Made by a program: the position numbers and the translations under genes. The notes beneath the pieces were generated by a model, which was given only the letters and a program-made list of their open reading frames with translations, searched no databases and was not told where the DNA came from. A stretch of DNA of 64,000 nt from Sphingomonas sp. PP-F2F-A104-K0414 (GTDB lineage: Bacteria > Pseudomonadota > Alphaproteobacteria > Sphingomonadales > Sphingomonadaceae): positions 124,001-188,000 of the forward strand of contig NZ_SLYD01000006.1 of assembly GCF_004340945.1 (NCBI RefSeq). Direction: 5' to 3'. Of the stretch, positions 54,735 through 63,702 are shown one piece after another; within the stretch, counting starts at the first letter, position 1, and the number at the start of each line of letters is the position of its first letter.

Positions 54735-57313
54735 GCATCTTCAAAGGCCTGCTTGCCACGCTCCTCGGCGACTCCGCCAAGCCTGAGAACGGCCGTCCGG
54801 ACTCGGTTGTCCCGCGGTTTGTCCATTGGCTGCCCTACCGCAGCTACGATCCGAAGACGCAAATCTACTACAATAGCGCCTCACGCGGTTTCTTCCTCGA
54901 AGCGACCCCGATGATCGGCGCAACTGAGCAGAGCCACGAAATGCTGGCCCAGCTGCTGTCCGAAGGCATTCCGACGCCGGGTGCCCTGCAAGTCCATGGC
55001 TGGATGAGCCCGCGCATCAGCGAGAAGCTCTCGCAGTGGTACATGCCGCGCTATTCGGCATCGGGCATTTACGAGCGGATGGCGCGGCACCGCACTGAGT
55101 ATTTGATGGGCGGCGTCTGGAACTCGTTGTCGGCATCAGCTCCCTTTTGCCTGCGCAATCACCGCCTCGGCCTGTCCTACTCGACCCCGGAATCGAGCCG
55201 CGTCTCGAACGAGGAAATTACCTCGGTCATGGAAGGTCTGATCTCGGCGCTAGAATCGCTTGGCGTCCATGCACGTGCAGTCGACCCTAAGGGCCTCATC
55301 TCGTGGATCGATGACATCACCTCGCCCACGACGGCACCCGGTGACGACGCGATCACGTACAATCCGTTCGATCCGATCGCAGACCAGGCCGTGCGTCACG
55401 ACCTCGAAATGAGGATCGAGCCGGACCGCATTCTGCTGCGCACCGAGCGGTTCCGTCCAACTGGCAAGACCGTCGACCATGCCCCGGAGATCGGCGAGAT
55501 CTACCCGGACACGTTTGACGTGCGCTCCTTCTCAGTACGCAATCTGCCGCAGCGCTGGGCACCCTGGGACATGGCCAAGCTCATCGGCGACATGTTCGCC
55601 GATAAGCTGCGCATGCCATGCCCGGTCTCGACCAACCTGTGCCTCGACTTCCCCGACGCGGAGGCCTCCGGGCAACGCGCCGGCCGCAAGTTCATGCGCA
55701 CCACTAGCCTCGCCGACAGCAAGTCCGCGCGCATGTTGCCACAGCTGAAGGACCAGTCTGAGGAGTGGCGTTTCGTGAAGGACGAGCTGCGCCAGGGCCG
55801 CAAGCTGGTGCAGGCTTTCTACTCGGTCACCTCGTTCAGCCCGAAGGGCAAGGGCGACGCCAATGAGCGCATCCTGAAGTCGGTGTACCGCGCGGCAGGC
55901 TGGGACCTGCTCGACGATCGCTATCTGCAGATCCAGGGCCTGCTCGCGGCGATGCCGATGACGATGGCCAATGGTCTGTCGTTCGACCTCAAGAACATGA
56001 AGCGGCTGCGCACTGTCCTCACCACGACGGCCGCGAGCCTGATGCCATTGCAAGGCGAATATCTGGGCGGCAACAACCCGCACCTGATGCTGATCGGCAG
56101 GCGCGGTCAGCCTTTCTTTTGGTCGCCCTTCGAGAACACCGCCGGCAACCACAACGTCGCGGTTTTTGGCAAGTCGGGCTCGGGCAAGTCGGTGGCCCTG
56201 CAGGAGCTGTGCGCCTCGATGGTCGGCGCCGGTGCCAAGGTCGTCGTGATCGACGACGGCCGGTCGTTCGAGCACTCCTGCAAACTGCAGGGCGGCGCGT
56301 TCGTCGAGTTCACGATGTCGTCGGGCTTCTGCATCAACCCGTTCTCGATGATCGATCCGGTGCTGGCGGAGACCGATGAGGATTACCTCATGGACTGCTT
56401 CGCCATGCTCAAGTCCATCGTGAACCAGATGGCGCGGCACATCGACAAGCTCGACGATACCGAGCGAGGCCTGATCGATGGCGCGATCAACAAGGTTTGG
56501 GCAGAGAAAGGCCGGCAGGGCTCGGTCAACGACGTCATCGCCGCGCTCGACGAAACCACAAACCCGCTCGCCATCAATCTCGCGATCGCGATGCGCCCCT
56601 TCTCGACCGACGGCACCTATGGCCGCTTCTTCGAGGGCGAGGTGTCCTTCCAGCTCAAGAACAACCTGACGGTGTTCGAGCTGTCGGATCTGTCGTCGCG
56701 CGAGGAGCTTCGTAGCGTCGCGCTGACGGCGATCATGTTCATGGCGAGCCAGGCCATGCGCCGCGAGGACCGCTCGGTCCCCAAGGCGCTGCTGCTCGAT
56801 GAGGCGTGGCAGATGCTGAAGGGCGGTTCGATGGCCGATTTCATCGAAGCCTATGCACGTACTTGCCGCAAATACGGCGCATCGCTGGTGACCGCCACGC
56901 AGAGCCTCAACGACTATTACAAGTCGGACGGTTCCAAAGCCGCGCTCGAGAACAGCGACTGGTTTGTTATCCTGCAGCAGAAGGCGGAAACGATCGCCGA
57001 CTTCAAGAAGCACGATCGCTTCGAGATGGACGATTACACCGACGCGCTGCTCCGCTCGTTGAAGCGCAACGGCTCCGAATATTCCGACGTAATGATCAAG
57101 GGTCCGGAGACGCTGGCGGTCGGCCGGCTTGTCCTCGATCCCTATTCGGCGACGGTCTACTCGTCTTCGCCGCGCACGTTCGCGGCCATCCATGACCTGC
57201 TCGCGCAGGGTCTGACGATGGAAGAGGCGATCGAACGGGTCGCCTACCCCGACAACCCCGAGAAATGGACCGATCCGAGCGCCGATGAAGCGCTGGCGAT
57301 CGCAGCGGAGTGA
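54731..57313 (+). CDS. traC: F-type T4SS ATPase TraC
   Basis: 860 residues from GTG 54731. VirB4-like AAA ATPase: the N-terminal domain includes RFVHWLPYRSYDPKTQIYYN and the segment LQVHGWMSPRISEKLSQWYM; Walker A is G480-K-S-G-S-G-K-S487; Walker B lies in ALLLDEAWQMLK (Asp near residue 690); then the VTATQSLNDYYKS motif. Energises pilus assembly at the inner membrane. Overlaps the neighbours by 4 bases on both sides. Confidence 0.95.
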   Translation: MSIFKGLLATLLGDSAKPENGRPDSVVPRFVHWLPYRSYDPKTQIYYNSASRGFFLEATPMIGATEQSHEMLAQLLSEGIPTPGALQVHGWMSPRISEKLSQWYMPRYSASGIYERMARHRTEYLMGGVWNSLSASAPFCLRNHRLGLSYSTPESSRVSNEEITSVMEGLISALESLGVHARAVDPKGLISWIDDITSPTTAPGDDAITYNPFDPIADQAVRHDLEMRIEPDRILLRTERFRPTGKTVDHAPEIGEIYPDTFDVRSFSVRNLPQRWAPWDMAKLIGDMFADKLRMPCPVSTNLCLDFPDAEASGQRAGRKFMRTTSLADSKSARMLPQLKDQSEEWRFVKDELRQGRKLVQAFYSVTSFSPKGKGDANERILKSVYRAAGWDLLDDRYLQIQGLLAAMPMTMANGLSFDLKNMKRLRTVLTTTAASLMPLQGEYLGGNNPHLMLIGRRGQPFFWSPFENTAGNHNVAVFGKSGSGKSVALQELCASMVGAGAKVVVIDDGRSFEHSCKLQGGAFVEFTMSSGFCINPFSMIDPVLAETDEDYLMDCFAMLKSIVNQMARHIDKLDDTERGLIDGAINKVWAEKGRQGSVNDVIAALDETTNPLAINLAIAMRPFSTDGTYGRFFEGEVSFQLKNNLTVFELSDLSSREELRSVALTAIMFMASQAMRREDRSVPKALLLDEAWQMLKGGSMADFIEAYARTCRKYGASLVTATQSLNDYYKSDGSKAALENSDWFVILQQKAETIADFKKHDRFEMDDYTDALLRSLKRNGSEYSDVMIKGPETLAVGRLVLDPYSATVYSSSPRTFAAIHDLLAQGLTMEEAIERVAYPDNPEKWTDPSADEALAIAAE

Positions 57314-57318
57314 CCACC

Positions 57319-57660
57319 ATGGCAACCGTTCTTCAGCCCCTCCATACGACACGCAAGATCGACTACGGCTATTTCCTTTATTTCGGCCTGCACTTCGCGG
57401 GCTTTATGGCCACGACGCTGCTGATGACGTGGGGCGTCTTCGTCCTATTTTTCTTGGCTATCGGCAGCTTCTCGCTCGATGGCATGATGAACCATCTGCA
57501 GAACATGACCAGCCGCTACCTCGCAGCGGACGCGGGCCGGCTCGACCAGTTCAAGATGATCGTCGGTATCGTTCATATGGTCATCTCCGGCGCGATCATG
57601 TTTTTCCGACGTCACGCTATTTTGCCACGTGATGCCGCCCGCCTGGAGCACGGCGCATGA
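57319..57660 (+). CDS. small membrane protein of the tra operon, unassigned
   Basis: About 113 residues from ATG 57319 (the GTG at 57310 overlaps the traC stop as GTGA and may be the true start). Two or three hydrophobic segments (FLYFGLHFAGFMATTLLMTW, GVFVLFFLAIGSF, IVGIVHMVISGAIMFF). It occupies a position between traC and trbI where F carries other small genes. No family recognised. Confidence 0.65.
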   Translation: MATVLQPLHTTRKIDYGYFLYFGLHFAGFMATTLLMTWGVFVLFFLAIGSFSLDGMMNHLQNMTSRYLAADAGRLDQFKMIVGIVHMVISGAIMFFRRHAILPRDAARLEHGA

Positions 57661-58313
57661 CCGAGGCCGCCGACACCCCCACGGCCGAGTCCGCTATGAC
57701 CGCTCCTGCCGCGATCACTGGCCGGCGCAAGACGGTGTTCGCCGGCTACACTGCCGCGCAGCTGCTGATCGCTGCCGCGCTCGTTCTTGCGCTGGTCTGG
57801 GCCATGTGGGTCACCAAGTTGGTGATGGCGGAAAAGCCGCAGCACATCGTCAAGGCAGACCTGTCCCGGATCGTTGGCGAGTATGTGCAGGCGCAGGCCC
57901 GTAGCGCGACCCCGCCCGATCAGGTCCAGGCGCAGATGCGCACGTTCATGGCATCGCTCGATACGGAGCTGCAGCGTCGCGGTGCGGCGGGTCAGGTTGT
58001 TCTCGTGGGTGAGGCAGTTCTGTCCAAGAGCGTGCCCGACATCACGGCCGACGTTGCCAGAGCCGTCTATGCGTCTGGCGTAAGAGCACCGATGCCGGCG
58101 ACGCCCGCGCAGATGGGGTCGATGATGCAGGGTCAGGTGCCTGCCGCGCCGGCGATCGCGCCTGTCGAAATGGCGCAGGTCGCACCCGTTCCCGCCGCGC
58201 CGAACCCCTTTGCCGCAGTGCCTGCCCCCGCCACTGCGCAGGACGTTGCACCGGTTGATCCGTCGGTTGCCGGCGCCATGGTCTCAAGCTTTGGTGGTTC
58301 CGGTGGCCAGTAA
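57657..58313 (+). CDS. trbI: F-type T4SS protein TrbI
   Basis: 218 residues, MTEAADTPTAESAMTAPAAI. A single membrane segment (LIAAALVLALVWAMWVTKLV) and the TrbI_Ftype periplasmic part: IVKADLSRIVGEYVQAQAR and VVLVGEAVLSKSVPDITADV. The Pro/Ala-rich tail continues to the stop. TrbI in F affects pilus retraction. Overlaps the peptidase gene. Confidence 0.85.
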   Translation: MTEAADTPTAESAMTAPAAITGRRKTVFAGYTAAQLLIAAALVLALVWAMWVTKLVMAEKPQHIVKADLSRIVGEYVQAQARSATPPDQVQAQMRTFMASLDTELQRRGAAGQVVLVGEAVLSKSVPDITADVARAVYASGVRAPMPATPAQMGSMMQGQVPAAPAIAPVEMAQVAPVPAAPNPFAAVPAPATAQDVAPVDPSVAGAMVSSFGGSGGQ

Positions 58314-58845
58314 GGCAATTGCGGCGCCAGCAGCGGCCGAGGGCTTCCGTCCCCGCAAACGCCTCTGGGCAGCGCTTGGCTTGTTCGTCGCCGGTGGGAT
58401 CTCGCTGAACGCGATCGCCGAGTGGCGCGACACGCACGGACTGCTCATCAACGCGTCGGAATCGCTGCCGAACTGGGCGTTCGTCATTCACAAGACATCT
58501 GTGCCCAAGCGTGGCGAGTACGTGTTCTTCGTGCCGCCTGCCGTGCCGCTCGTCATCAAGCATTTCGGTGCGAAGAAGCAGATGTTCGGCAAGATCGTCT
58601 ACGGCATGCCGGGTGACACTGTCGTTCACCGAGGCGCGGATGTGTTCGTCGCCGGCAAGCTCGTCAGCCACATGAAGCCTGTCACCAAACTGGGCGAGCC
58701 GCTGGTGGCCGGCCCGACAGGCGTGATCCCGCACGGCTGCTATTACGTCGGCAGCCCGCACAAGGACGGTTTCGACAGCCGCTATGCCGCGATCGGCTAC
58801 GCTTGCTCGAACAAGATTGTTGGTGTCGGGCAGCCCATCCTGTGA
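58303..58845 (+). CDS. S26-family signal peptidase (TraF/TrhF-type)
   Basis: About 180 residues if translation starts at GTG 58303 (GGTGG upstream); GTG 58294 is possible. One N-terminal membrane segment (LWAALGLFVAGGISLNAIA), then the Ser-containing NASESLPNWAFVIHK region and MPGDTVVHRGADVFVAGKLV, then the C-terminal GCYYVGSPHKDGFDSRY box typical of S26 peptidases. Probably matures the pilin. The following traW starts within its stop (GTGA). Confidence 0.85.
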   Translation: MASKAIAAPAAAEGFRPRKRLWAALGLFVAGGISLNAIAEWRDTHGLLINASESLPNWAFVIHKTSVPKRGEYVFFVPPAVPLVIKHFGAKKQMFGKIVYGMPGDTVVHRGADVFVAGKLVSHMKPVTKLGEPLVAGPTGVIPHGCYYVGSPHKDGFDSRYAAIGYACSNKIVGVGQPIL

Positions 58846-59480
58846 AGCGAGCGATCGAGTCCTTCGCGATCGTCGCCCTCCTATCGATTTCGCTGACCTC
58901 GGCAACGCGCGCGAACGATCACGGCGTCGTCGGCCAGGTCTTTCCGATCATCGAGCCGGATCTGCTGGCGACGATCGAGGCCCGCCTGCAGCGTCTCCAG
59001 GCCACGGGCGGGATCGACCGCATGAACGCGGAGTTCGCCAAGCGGTCCGAGGCGCGCGTGCGTCGGCCGAAGCCCGTCGCTGGTATCACCGCGGCGACGG
59101 AGCCACGCAGCTGGGCCTATGATCCAACGATCGTCATCGAGCGCGACGTTCAGGACCAGAAGGGCAACTACATCGCCCGTGCCGGCCAGACCGTGAACCC
59201 GCTCGACTTCGTGGCAGTCCATCAGGCGCTGGTTTTCGTCGACGGCGATGACGCCGTACAGATGGAATGGGCGACGTCACAGTACAGCGACCTGAAAGCC
59301 AAGATCATCCTCGTGAACGGCTCGCCGATCAAGGAAATGACCAACCGCAAGCGGCGCTTCTATTTCGACCAGGAGGGTCGCCTCACCGGCAAACTCGGGA
59401 TCCGGCACACCCCGGCCGTCGCCGTGCAGAATGGCCGTGTCCTGAAGCTCTCCGAAATCAAGCTGAAGGGAATACGCTGA
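58842..59480 (+). CDS. traW: F-type T4SS protein TraW
   Basis: 212 residues from GTG 58842, with signal VKRAIESFAIVALLSISLTS. TraW features: DHGVVGQVFPIIEPDLLATI, ARLQRLQATGGIDRMNAEFA, RSWAYDPTIVIERDV and NGRVLKLSEIKLKGIR at the end. Periplasmic, works with TrbC and TraU in pilus assembly. Its TGA overlaps the next ATG. Confidence 0.93.
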   Translation: MKRAIESFAIVALLSISLTSATRANDHGVVGQVFPIIEPDLLATIEARLQRLQATGGIDRMNAEFAKRSEARVRRPKPVAGITAATEPRSWAYDPTIVIERDVQDQKGNYIARAGQTVNPLDFVAVHQALVFVDGDDAVQMEWATSQYSDLKAKIILVNGSPIKEMTNRKRRFYFDQEGRLTGKLGIRHTPAVAVQNGRVLKLSEIKLKGIR

Positions 59481-59758
59481 TGCCTTTGTGGCTCGACCTC
59501 CTGCGCACGCCGATGGCTGCACCTGAAACTGACGACCTGCGCACCATGCGCCGGACCTTCCAGGTGCTCTGCGTCCTGTCTGGTATCGGTGTGATCGCAA
59601 TCTCGCCGCTTGTTGCCCTGTTCGGCCGTCCCGCCCCGTTCATCGTGGCGGCGATTCTGGCCACGACGGCGTTGCACACCGCGCTGTACGTCTTCCGGAA
59701 AAACCGCGCCGACAATGCGTTCCTCGACGCCGCACAATCGTCGGAGGAGCACGCGTGA
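59480..59758 (+). CDS. small membrane protein of the tra operon, unassigned
   Basis: 92 residues, MPLWLDLLRTPMAAPETDDL. Two hydrophobic segments (FQVLCVLSGIGVIAISPLVA, FIVAAILATTALHTALYVF), ending FLDAAQSSEEHA. Translationally coupled to traW (TGATG) and to traU (overlap of 4). Occurs at the traW/traU junction of this operon. No family recognised. Confidence 0.7.
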   Translation: MPLWLDLLRTPMAAPETDDLRTMRRTFQVLCVLSGIGVIAISPLVALFGRPAPFIVAAILATTALHTALYVFRKNRADNAFLDAAQSSEEHA

Positions 59759-60771
59759 AGCTCTTGCGCTTTCTGACGCTGTTGATGGGTGCGTTCGTGC
59801 TTTCGACGACACTTAGCCCGCGCGCGGAGGCGCAATCGAAGTGCTCGGGCAAATTCGTGAACCCGATTACCGACGTCTGCTGGTCGTGCCTGTTCCCGCT
59901 TTCGGTGGGCGGCCTCAAGATCTGGCCGAGCAATCGCGCCGACACGGAAAATCCGTCCCTCCCCGTCTGCGCGTGTGGCAGTCCGGTGCCGCGCATCGGT
60001 ATTTCGGCCGGCTTCTGGGAGCCCGTTCGTCTTGCCGACGTCACCACCAAGCCCTGGTGCTTCGTCAATCTGGGTGGCACGAAGATCGCGCCCGGCTTCG
60101 ACATCGGCCAGGGCCAGTTGTCTGGACCATCGCAGACCGGCGGAAACGGGGAGAACACGTCCAAGTGGCACGTCCACTGGTACGTCTACCCGCTTTTGTA
60201 CTGGATGGAGATCCTGACCGATTTCCTGTGCTTCGAGCAGGCGTCGTTCGATATTGCCTACATGACCGAGGTCGACCCGCTCTGGCAGGATGACTCGTTG
60301 ACGGCGCTTATCAATCCCGAAGCCGTGCTCTTCTCGTCGCCGATCGCGCAGGCTGCGTGCGCAGGCGACTGCATCGCGGCAACGGCCAAGCTGCCGCTCG
60401 ATGCGACTTTCTGGTGCGCTGGCTGTCAGGGGCCGATGTACCCGGTCAACGGCAACATCGCAGCCTCGATCGGCCATGTGCAGGCGTCGCGTCTCGCGCT
60501 TGCCCGCTTCGCCTTCAAGATCCACCGCGAAGGTCTCGCCTGGGGAACAATGGGCTCCAACGGCCTGTGCAACAAGTACCCGATGCCGGTGCTGCGCAAG
60601 CAGCAATACCGCGTCCAGATGGTCAATCCGATTCCGATGGTCAGCGGCAAGATGGCCTGCTCGCCGCTTGGGGCCTCGACCATGCCACCGCAGGCAGGCC
60701 GCGCCTTTCCCGTGAAGGGCGAGGACATGGGCTACCTCGTTTGGCGCAAGCGCAACTGCTGCGTGCTTTGA
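59755..60771 (+). CDS. traU: F-type T4SS protein TraU
   Basis: 338 residues from GTG 59755. Signal MKLLRFLTLLMGAFVLSTTL, then Cys-rich TraU: CSGKFVNPITDVCWSCLFPL, SGKWHVHWYVYPLLYWMEI-like region (KWHVHWYVYPLLYWMEILTD), CIAATAKLPLDATFWCAGCQ, and ending GYLVWRKRNCCVL. Many Cys fit dependence on the DsbC-like protein. Essential for DNA transfer in F. Confidence 0.95.
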   Translation: MKLLRFLTLLMGAFVLSTTLSPRAEAQSKCSGKFVNPITDVCWSCLFPLSVGGLKIWPSNRADTENPSLPVCACGSPVPRIGISAGFWEPVRLADVTTKPWCFVNLGGTKIAPGFDIGQGQLSGPSQTGGNGENTSKWHVHWYVYPLLYWMEILTDFLCFEQASFDIAYMTEVDPLWQDDSLTALINPEAVLFSSPIAQAACAGDCIAATAKLPLDATFWCAGCQGPMYPVNGNIAASIGHVQASRLALARFAFKIHREGLAWGTMGSNGLCNKYPMPVLRKQQYRVQMVNPIPMVSGKMACSPLGASTMPPQAGRAFPVKGEDMGYLVWRKRNCCVL

Positions 60772-60783
60772 GGAGAGACAGTC

Positions 60784-61524
60784 ATGCGCCGCATCACCAT
60801 CGTCATTGCTGCACTTGCCGGTCTCGCCGGCATTCAGGCGATCGCACAGACCGTCGACGGGCTCGACCTCGAGGCCATCAGGCGCCGCGCGGCCGCCATG
60901 CAGGGTGACGCCGACGTCTTTGCCGAACACGTCCGTAACCGCGGCGATGCCTTTCGCGAAGAAGCCGTGGCCATCCAGGCGAAAAGCGGCGCAAATCTCG
61001 CATCGCTCGCAAAAGCGGATCTACCGGTGAACGGTGACGGCGCGTTCGACTTCGACGAAATTATTAAGGGCGCGAGCCAGAATGTCGCCGGCACCAAGGG
61101 TGACGCGCCGCAGTTCATCTCCTTCGCGAGCCTGTCGATGCCGCCAGCAGCCTTACGTCAGCTCATTGCCGACACGGCAAAGGCGGGCGGCGTCGTCGTC
61201 TTCCGGGGCTTCCCGAACAATTCGATGAAGGCCTTCAGTGCCATGCTCGGCAAGGTCGTCACCGACAAGGACCAGCTGTCCAATGTCGGGATCGATCCCC
61301 GGCTCTTTCGCGCGTTCAACGTCGAGGCGGTCCCGACCTATGTCGCCGTATCGACCGACTTCGATCTCTGCTCGGGCCTGAATTGCACCACTTCGGTGCC
61401 GACCCACGACAAGATCACGGGCAACGTCTCGGTTCGGTACGTGCTCGACACCTTCGTCGCGGCGCATGGCCCCGGTGCGGGCGTGGCGTCGGTCGCACTG
61501 CGCAATCTCGGCAAGGGTCTTTAG
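60784..61524 (+). CDS. trbC: F-type T4SS pilin assembly protein TrbC
   Basis: 246 residues with signal MRRITIVIAALAGLAGIQAI. TrbC_Ftype C-terminal domain: FISFASLSMPPAALRQLIAD, AGGVVVFRGFPNNSMKAFSA, IDPRLFRAFNVEAVPTYVAV and VSVRYVLDTFVAAH. Periplasmic, thioredoxin-like fold. Overlaps traN by one base. Confidence 0.93.
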   Translation: MRRITIVIAALAGLAGIQAIAQTVDGLDLEAIRRRAAAMQGDADVFAEHVRNRGDAFREEAVAIQAKSGANLASLAKADLPVNGDGAFDFDEIIKGASQNVAGTKGDAPQFISFASLSMPPAALRQLIADTAKAGGVVVFRGFPNNSMKAFSAMLGKVVTDKDQLSNVGIDPRLFRAFNVEAVPTYVAVSTDFDLCSGLNCTTSVPTHDKITGNVSVRYVLDTFVAAHGPGAGVASVALRNLGKGL

Positions 61525-63317
61525 TGAAGCGCGTCGCTCTCTCGTTACTGCTCGCCGTCCTCGCGGGCGCTACCAGTGGCGTGGTCGCGCAGACGACGAT
61601 CGAGGAAGCACGCAAGCAGGGCGCCGATCTCGGCAAAACGATGCGCGCTGACGAAAGCCTCGGGCCGAACGACGCCAAGCTCTCACAACTGCCGGGCTAT
61701 GGCGGCACCGATCTGGCCGAGAAGGTCTATTTCGACGACCCCGACCGGCTAGTGGTCGATGGTGGTTCGAAGGCCGGCACCGACGAGGCGTTCGGCACGG
61801 TGACCGATCGCGCACGCACGCGGGCGACCTTCAGCAATGCCGAGATCTTGGCGGCGACGTCGCGCGGCACCGCGATCGAGAAGGACCCTGACACCTATCT
61901 GGGCGGTCAGAGCCTTGGCGGTGCCGAAGGAACCTGCACGGCCCTTCCGCCGTCGGTAGGCTCCAAGGGGTATTATGAGGCTACCTGCAACAAGGGTTCT
62001 AAGGTCACCGACACGGTCGAGGCCTGCCGCGCGAACCTCGTACCGACCGTCATCAACACCGCTCGCTGGTTCTATTATGGTGCGCCTGACAAAAACGAAG
62101 GGAACGGCTTTGCCCGGACTACGGTCATGCAGGCCAAGGCCGCATCCGGTATCTGTCGGGCTGAACCCGTCTCAAAGCATATTTGCGACGCACAGATCGA
62201 ACTTGGTGCGGGCGGGGGCAACGTCGAGGACTACCGCAAATACTGCAAGCGGAACCTCAACGCGACCGCACAGCTCTACTCATGCTCGTCCGAAATCGCG
62301 GCCTCCGAAATCCCGTACCATCAGAATTTTGCGACCGGCACGGTTTATCTAAAAAAGGAAGGGACGCTCAGCGTTACCGTCGCCCGCAACGAAGGCACCT
62401 GCCCGGCGCTCGCGGCCGACACGACCTGCGTTCCGCAAGCGGCCGAAGTCTGCACCGAAGGCCCTGAGACCCGGATTATCGACGGTGTGTCGGTGACGCA
62501 GGCATGCTGGGCATGGTCGCGCTCCTTCACCTGTCAGCGCCTGACGCCAGCTAGCGACTGCAGCGCGCTCGATGACAACAAGCTCTGCAAATTTCTCCGC
62601 GATGAATGCCTCGACGATCCGCAGAGCGGCGCCTGTAAGGTGTCGCAGCGTATCTATAGCTGCCCGCTGCCCGACGATAAGGCGGCTGCCGACAAGCAGT
62701 ATGTCTGTGGCGGCGACGTCTATTGCCTGAATGGCAGCTGTGAGACGATCGAGCGCGAGGCGTCTACCGAGTTCAAGGACGCGCTGGTCGCGCTCCATTC
62801 GATCGGCGATGCCGGCAAGCAGTTCGACCCAGCCAATCTGACCGTGTTTTCGGGCGAGCGGGGCACCTGCAACAAGAAGATTTTCGGTGCGTCGAATTGC
62901 TGTTCAGGGAGCGGCGTCCCGCTTCTGACGCCGTGGCTGTGTAGCTCGGCCGAAAAGCAGCTCGACGAGAAGGACGACAAGGGACTCTGCTACAAGGTTG
63001 GATCCTACTGTTCGGACAAGGTGCTTGGCATCTGTGTCACGTCGAAGGACGCCTATTGCTGCTTCGGTAGCAAGCTCTCGCGCATCCTCCAGGAACAGGG
63101 TCGCCAGCAGATCGGCAAGGCGTGGGGCAAGCCCAAGGATGAGACCTGCAAGGGCTTCTCGATCGAGGAGTTTCAACGCCTCGACTTGTCCCAGATGAAT
63201 TTTTCCGAGGTCTATTCGGAGTTCATGGATGCAGCAAAGCTACCCAGTGAGGTCTCCTTGATGGCCGACATTCAAACCAAGATTCAGGGGTACTATGACC
63301 TTCACGGGAGCAAATGA
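61524..63317 (+). CDS. traN: F-type mating-pair stabilisation protein TraN
   Basis: About 597 residues from GTG 61524 (VKRVALSLLLAVLAGATSGV, a good signal). Very Cys-rich central region (CADAE-like repeats including CTALPPSVGSKGYYEATCNK, DTVEACRANLVPTVINTARW, CCSGSGVPLLTPWLCSSAEK, AYCCFGSKLSRILQEQGRQQ). The end FCGFS-like ...TKIQGYYDLHGSK matches TraN. Outer-membrane protein that stabilises mating pairs. Overlaps the next small gene by 23 bases. Confidence 0.93.
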   Translation: MKRVALSLLLAVLAGATSGVVAQTTIEEARKQGADLGKTMRADESLGPNDAKLSQLPGYGGTDLAEKVYFDDPDRLVVDGGSKAGTDEAFGTVTDRARTRATFSNAEILAATSRGTAIEKDPDTYLGGQSLGGAEGTCTALPPSVGSKGYYEATCNKGSKVTDTVEACRANLVPTVINTARWFYYGAPDKNEGNGFARTTVMQAKAASGICRAEPVSKHICDAQIELGAGGGNVEDYRKYCKRNLNATAQLYSCSSEIAASEIPYHQNFATGTVYLKKEGTLSVTVARNEGTCPALAADTTCVPQAAEVCTEGPETRIIDGVSVTQACWAWSRSFTCQRLTPASDCSALDDNKLCKFLRDECLDDPQSGACKVSQRIYSCPLPDDKAAADKQYVCGGDVYCLNGSCETIEREASTEFKDALVALHSIGDAGKQFDPANLTVFSGERGTCNKKIFGASNCCSGSGVPLLTPWLCSSAEKQLDEKDDKGLCYKVGSYCSDKVLGICVTSKDAYCCFGSKLSRILQEQGRQQIGKAWGKPKDETCKGFSIEEFQRLDLSQMNFSEVYSEFMDAAKLPSEVSLMADIQTKIQGYYDLHGSK

Positions 63318-63702
63318 TGCAAGCGGTCCGGGGGGGCCATGTTCGATCGACATGTCGGTGCTCGATCTTGCCATTTTCCTCCGCATCCACCGGTCCGGCC
63401 GGGGCACCTCGGCTGGCGAGGTCGCGCAAACCATCTCGCATTGGTTTCAGTGCGAGATCGATCCGCATGAGGTCGCGCAGGCTTTTCCCCGCATGGCCGA
63501 CAAGGGCTGGCTTGTCCGCCGGGAGACCGGAATGCGCGCGACCATCAAGGGGCGAAAGCACGGCCGCAGCCACCTTCGCGGCATCGTCCGGATGCTCGAT
63601 CAGGGCACCAGGATGCTCGACGTCGCCGCGATGATGTCAGTTCTCAAACTCGCAATGATTGAGCTCGATGGGGAGCATGATGATGACGACGATCAAGACT
63701 AA
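63295..63702 (+). CDS. hypothetical protein between traN and traF
   Basis: 135 residues, MTFTGANDASGPGGPCSIDM; a later ATG (63352, MSVLDLAIFLRI) may be the true start. Helical with winged-helix-like segment GTSAGEVAQTISHWFQCEID, then AQAFPRMADKGWLVRRETGM. The acidic tail is DGEHDDDDDQD. It overlaps both neighbours, so it is part of the operon. Could be a regulator or adaptor; no family recognised. Confidence 0.65.
   Translation: MTFTGANDASGPGGPCSIDMSVLDLAIFLRIHRSGRGTSAGEVAQTISHWFQCEIDPHEVAQAFPRMADKGWLVRRETGMRATIKGRKHGRSHLRGIVRMLDQGTRMLDVAAMMSVLKLAMIELDGEHDDDDDQD

Noticed and set aside
55532..57352. Leftward open frame of about 606 codons opposite traC
   Set aside because: Arg/His-rich antisense shadow; TraC motifs are on the rightward strand.
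59793..59804. Partial iteron match (cgtgctttcg) inside traU
   Set aside because: Only about 10 bases match, in a coding sequence, and no second copy nearby; probably chance.
59458..60930. Leftward open frame of about 490 codons opposite traU/trbC
   Set aside because: Shadow of two well-supported tra genes, no plausible start signal.
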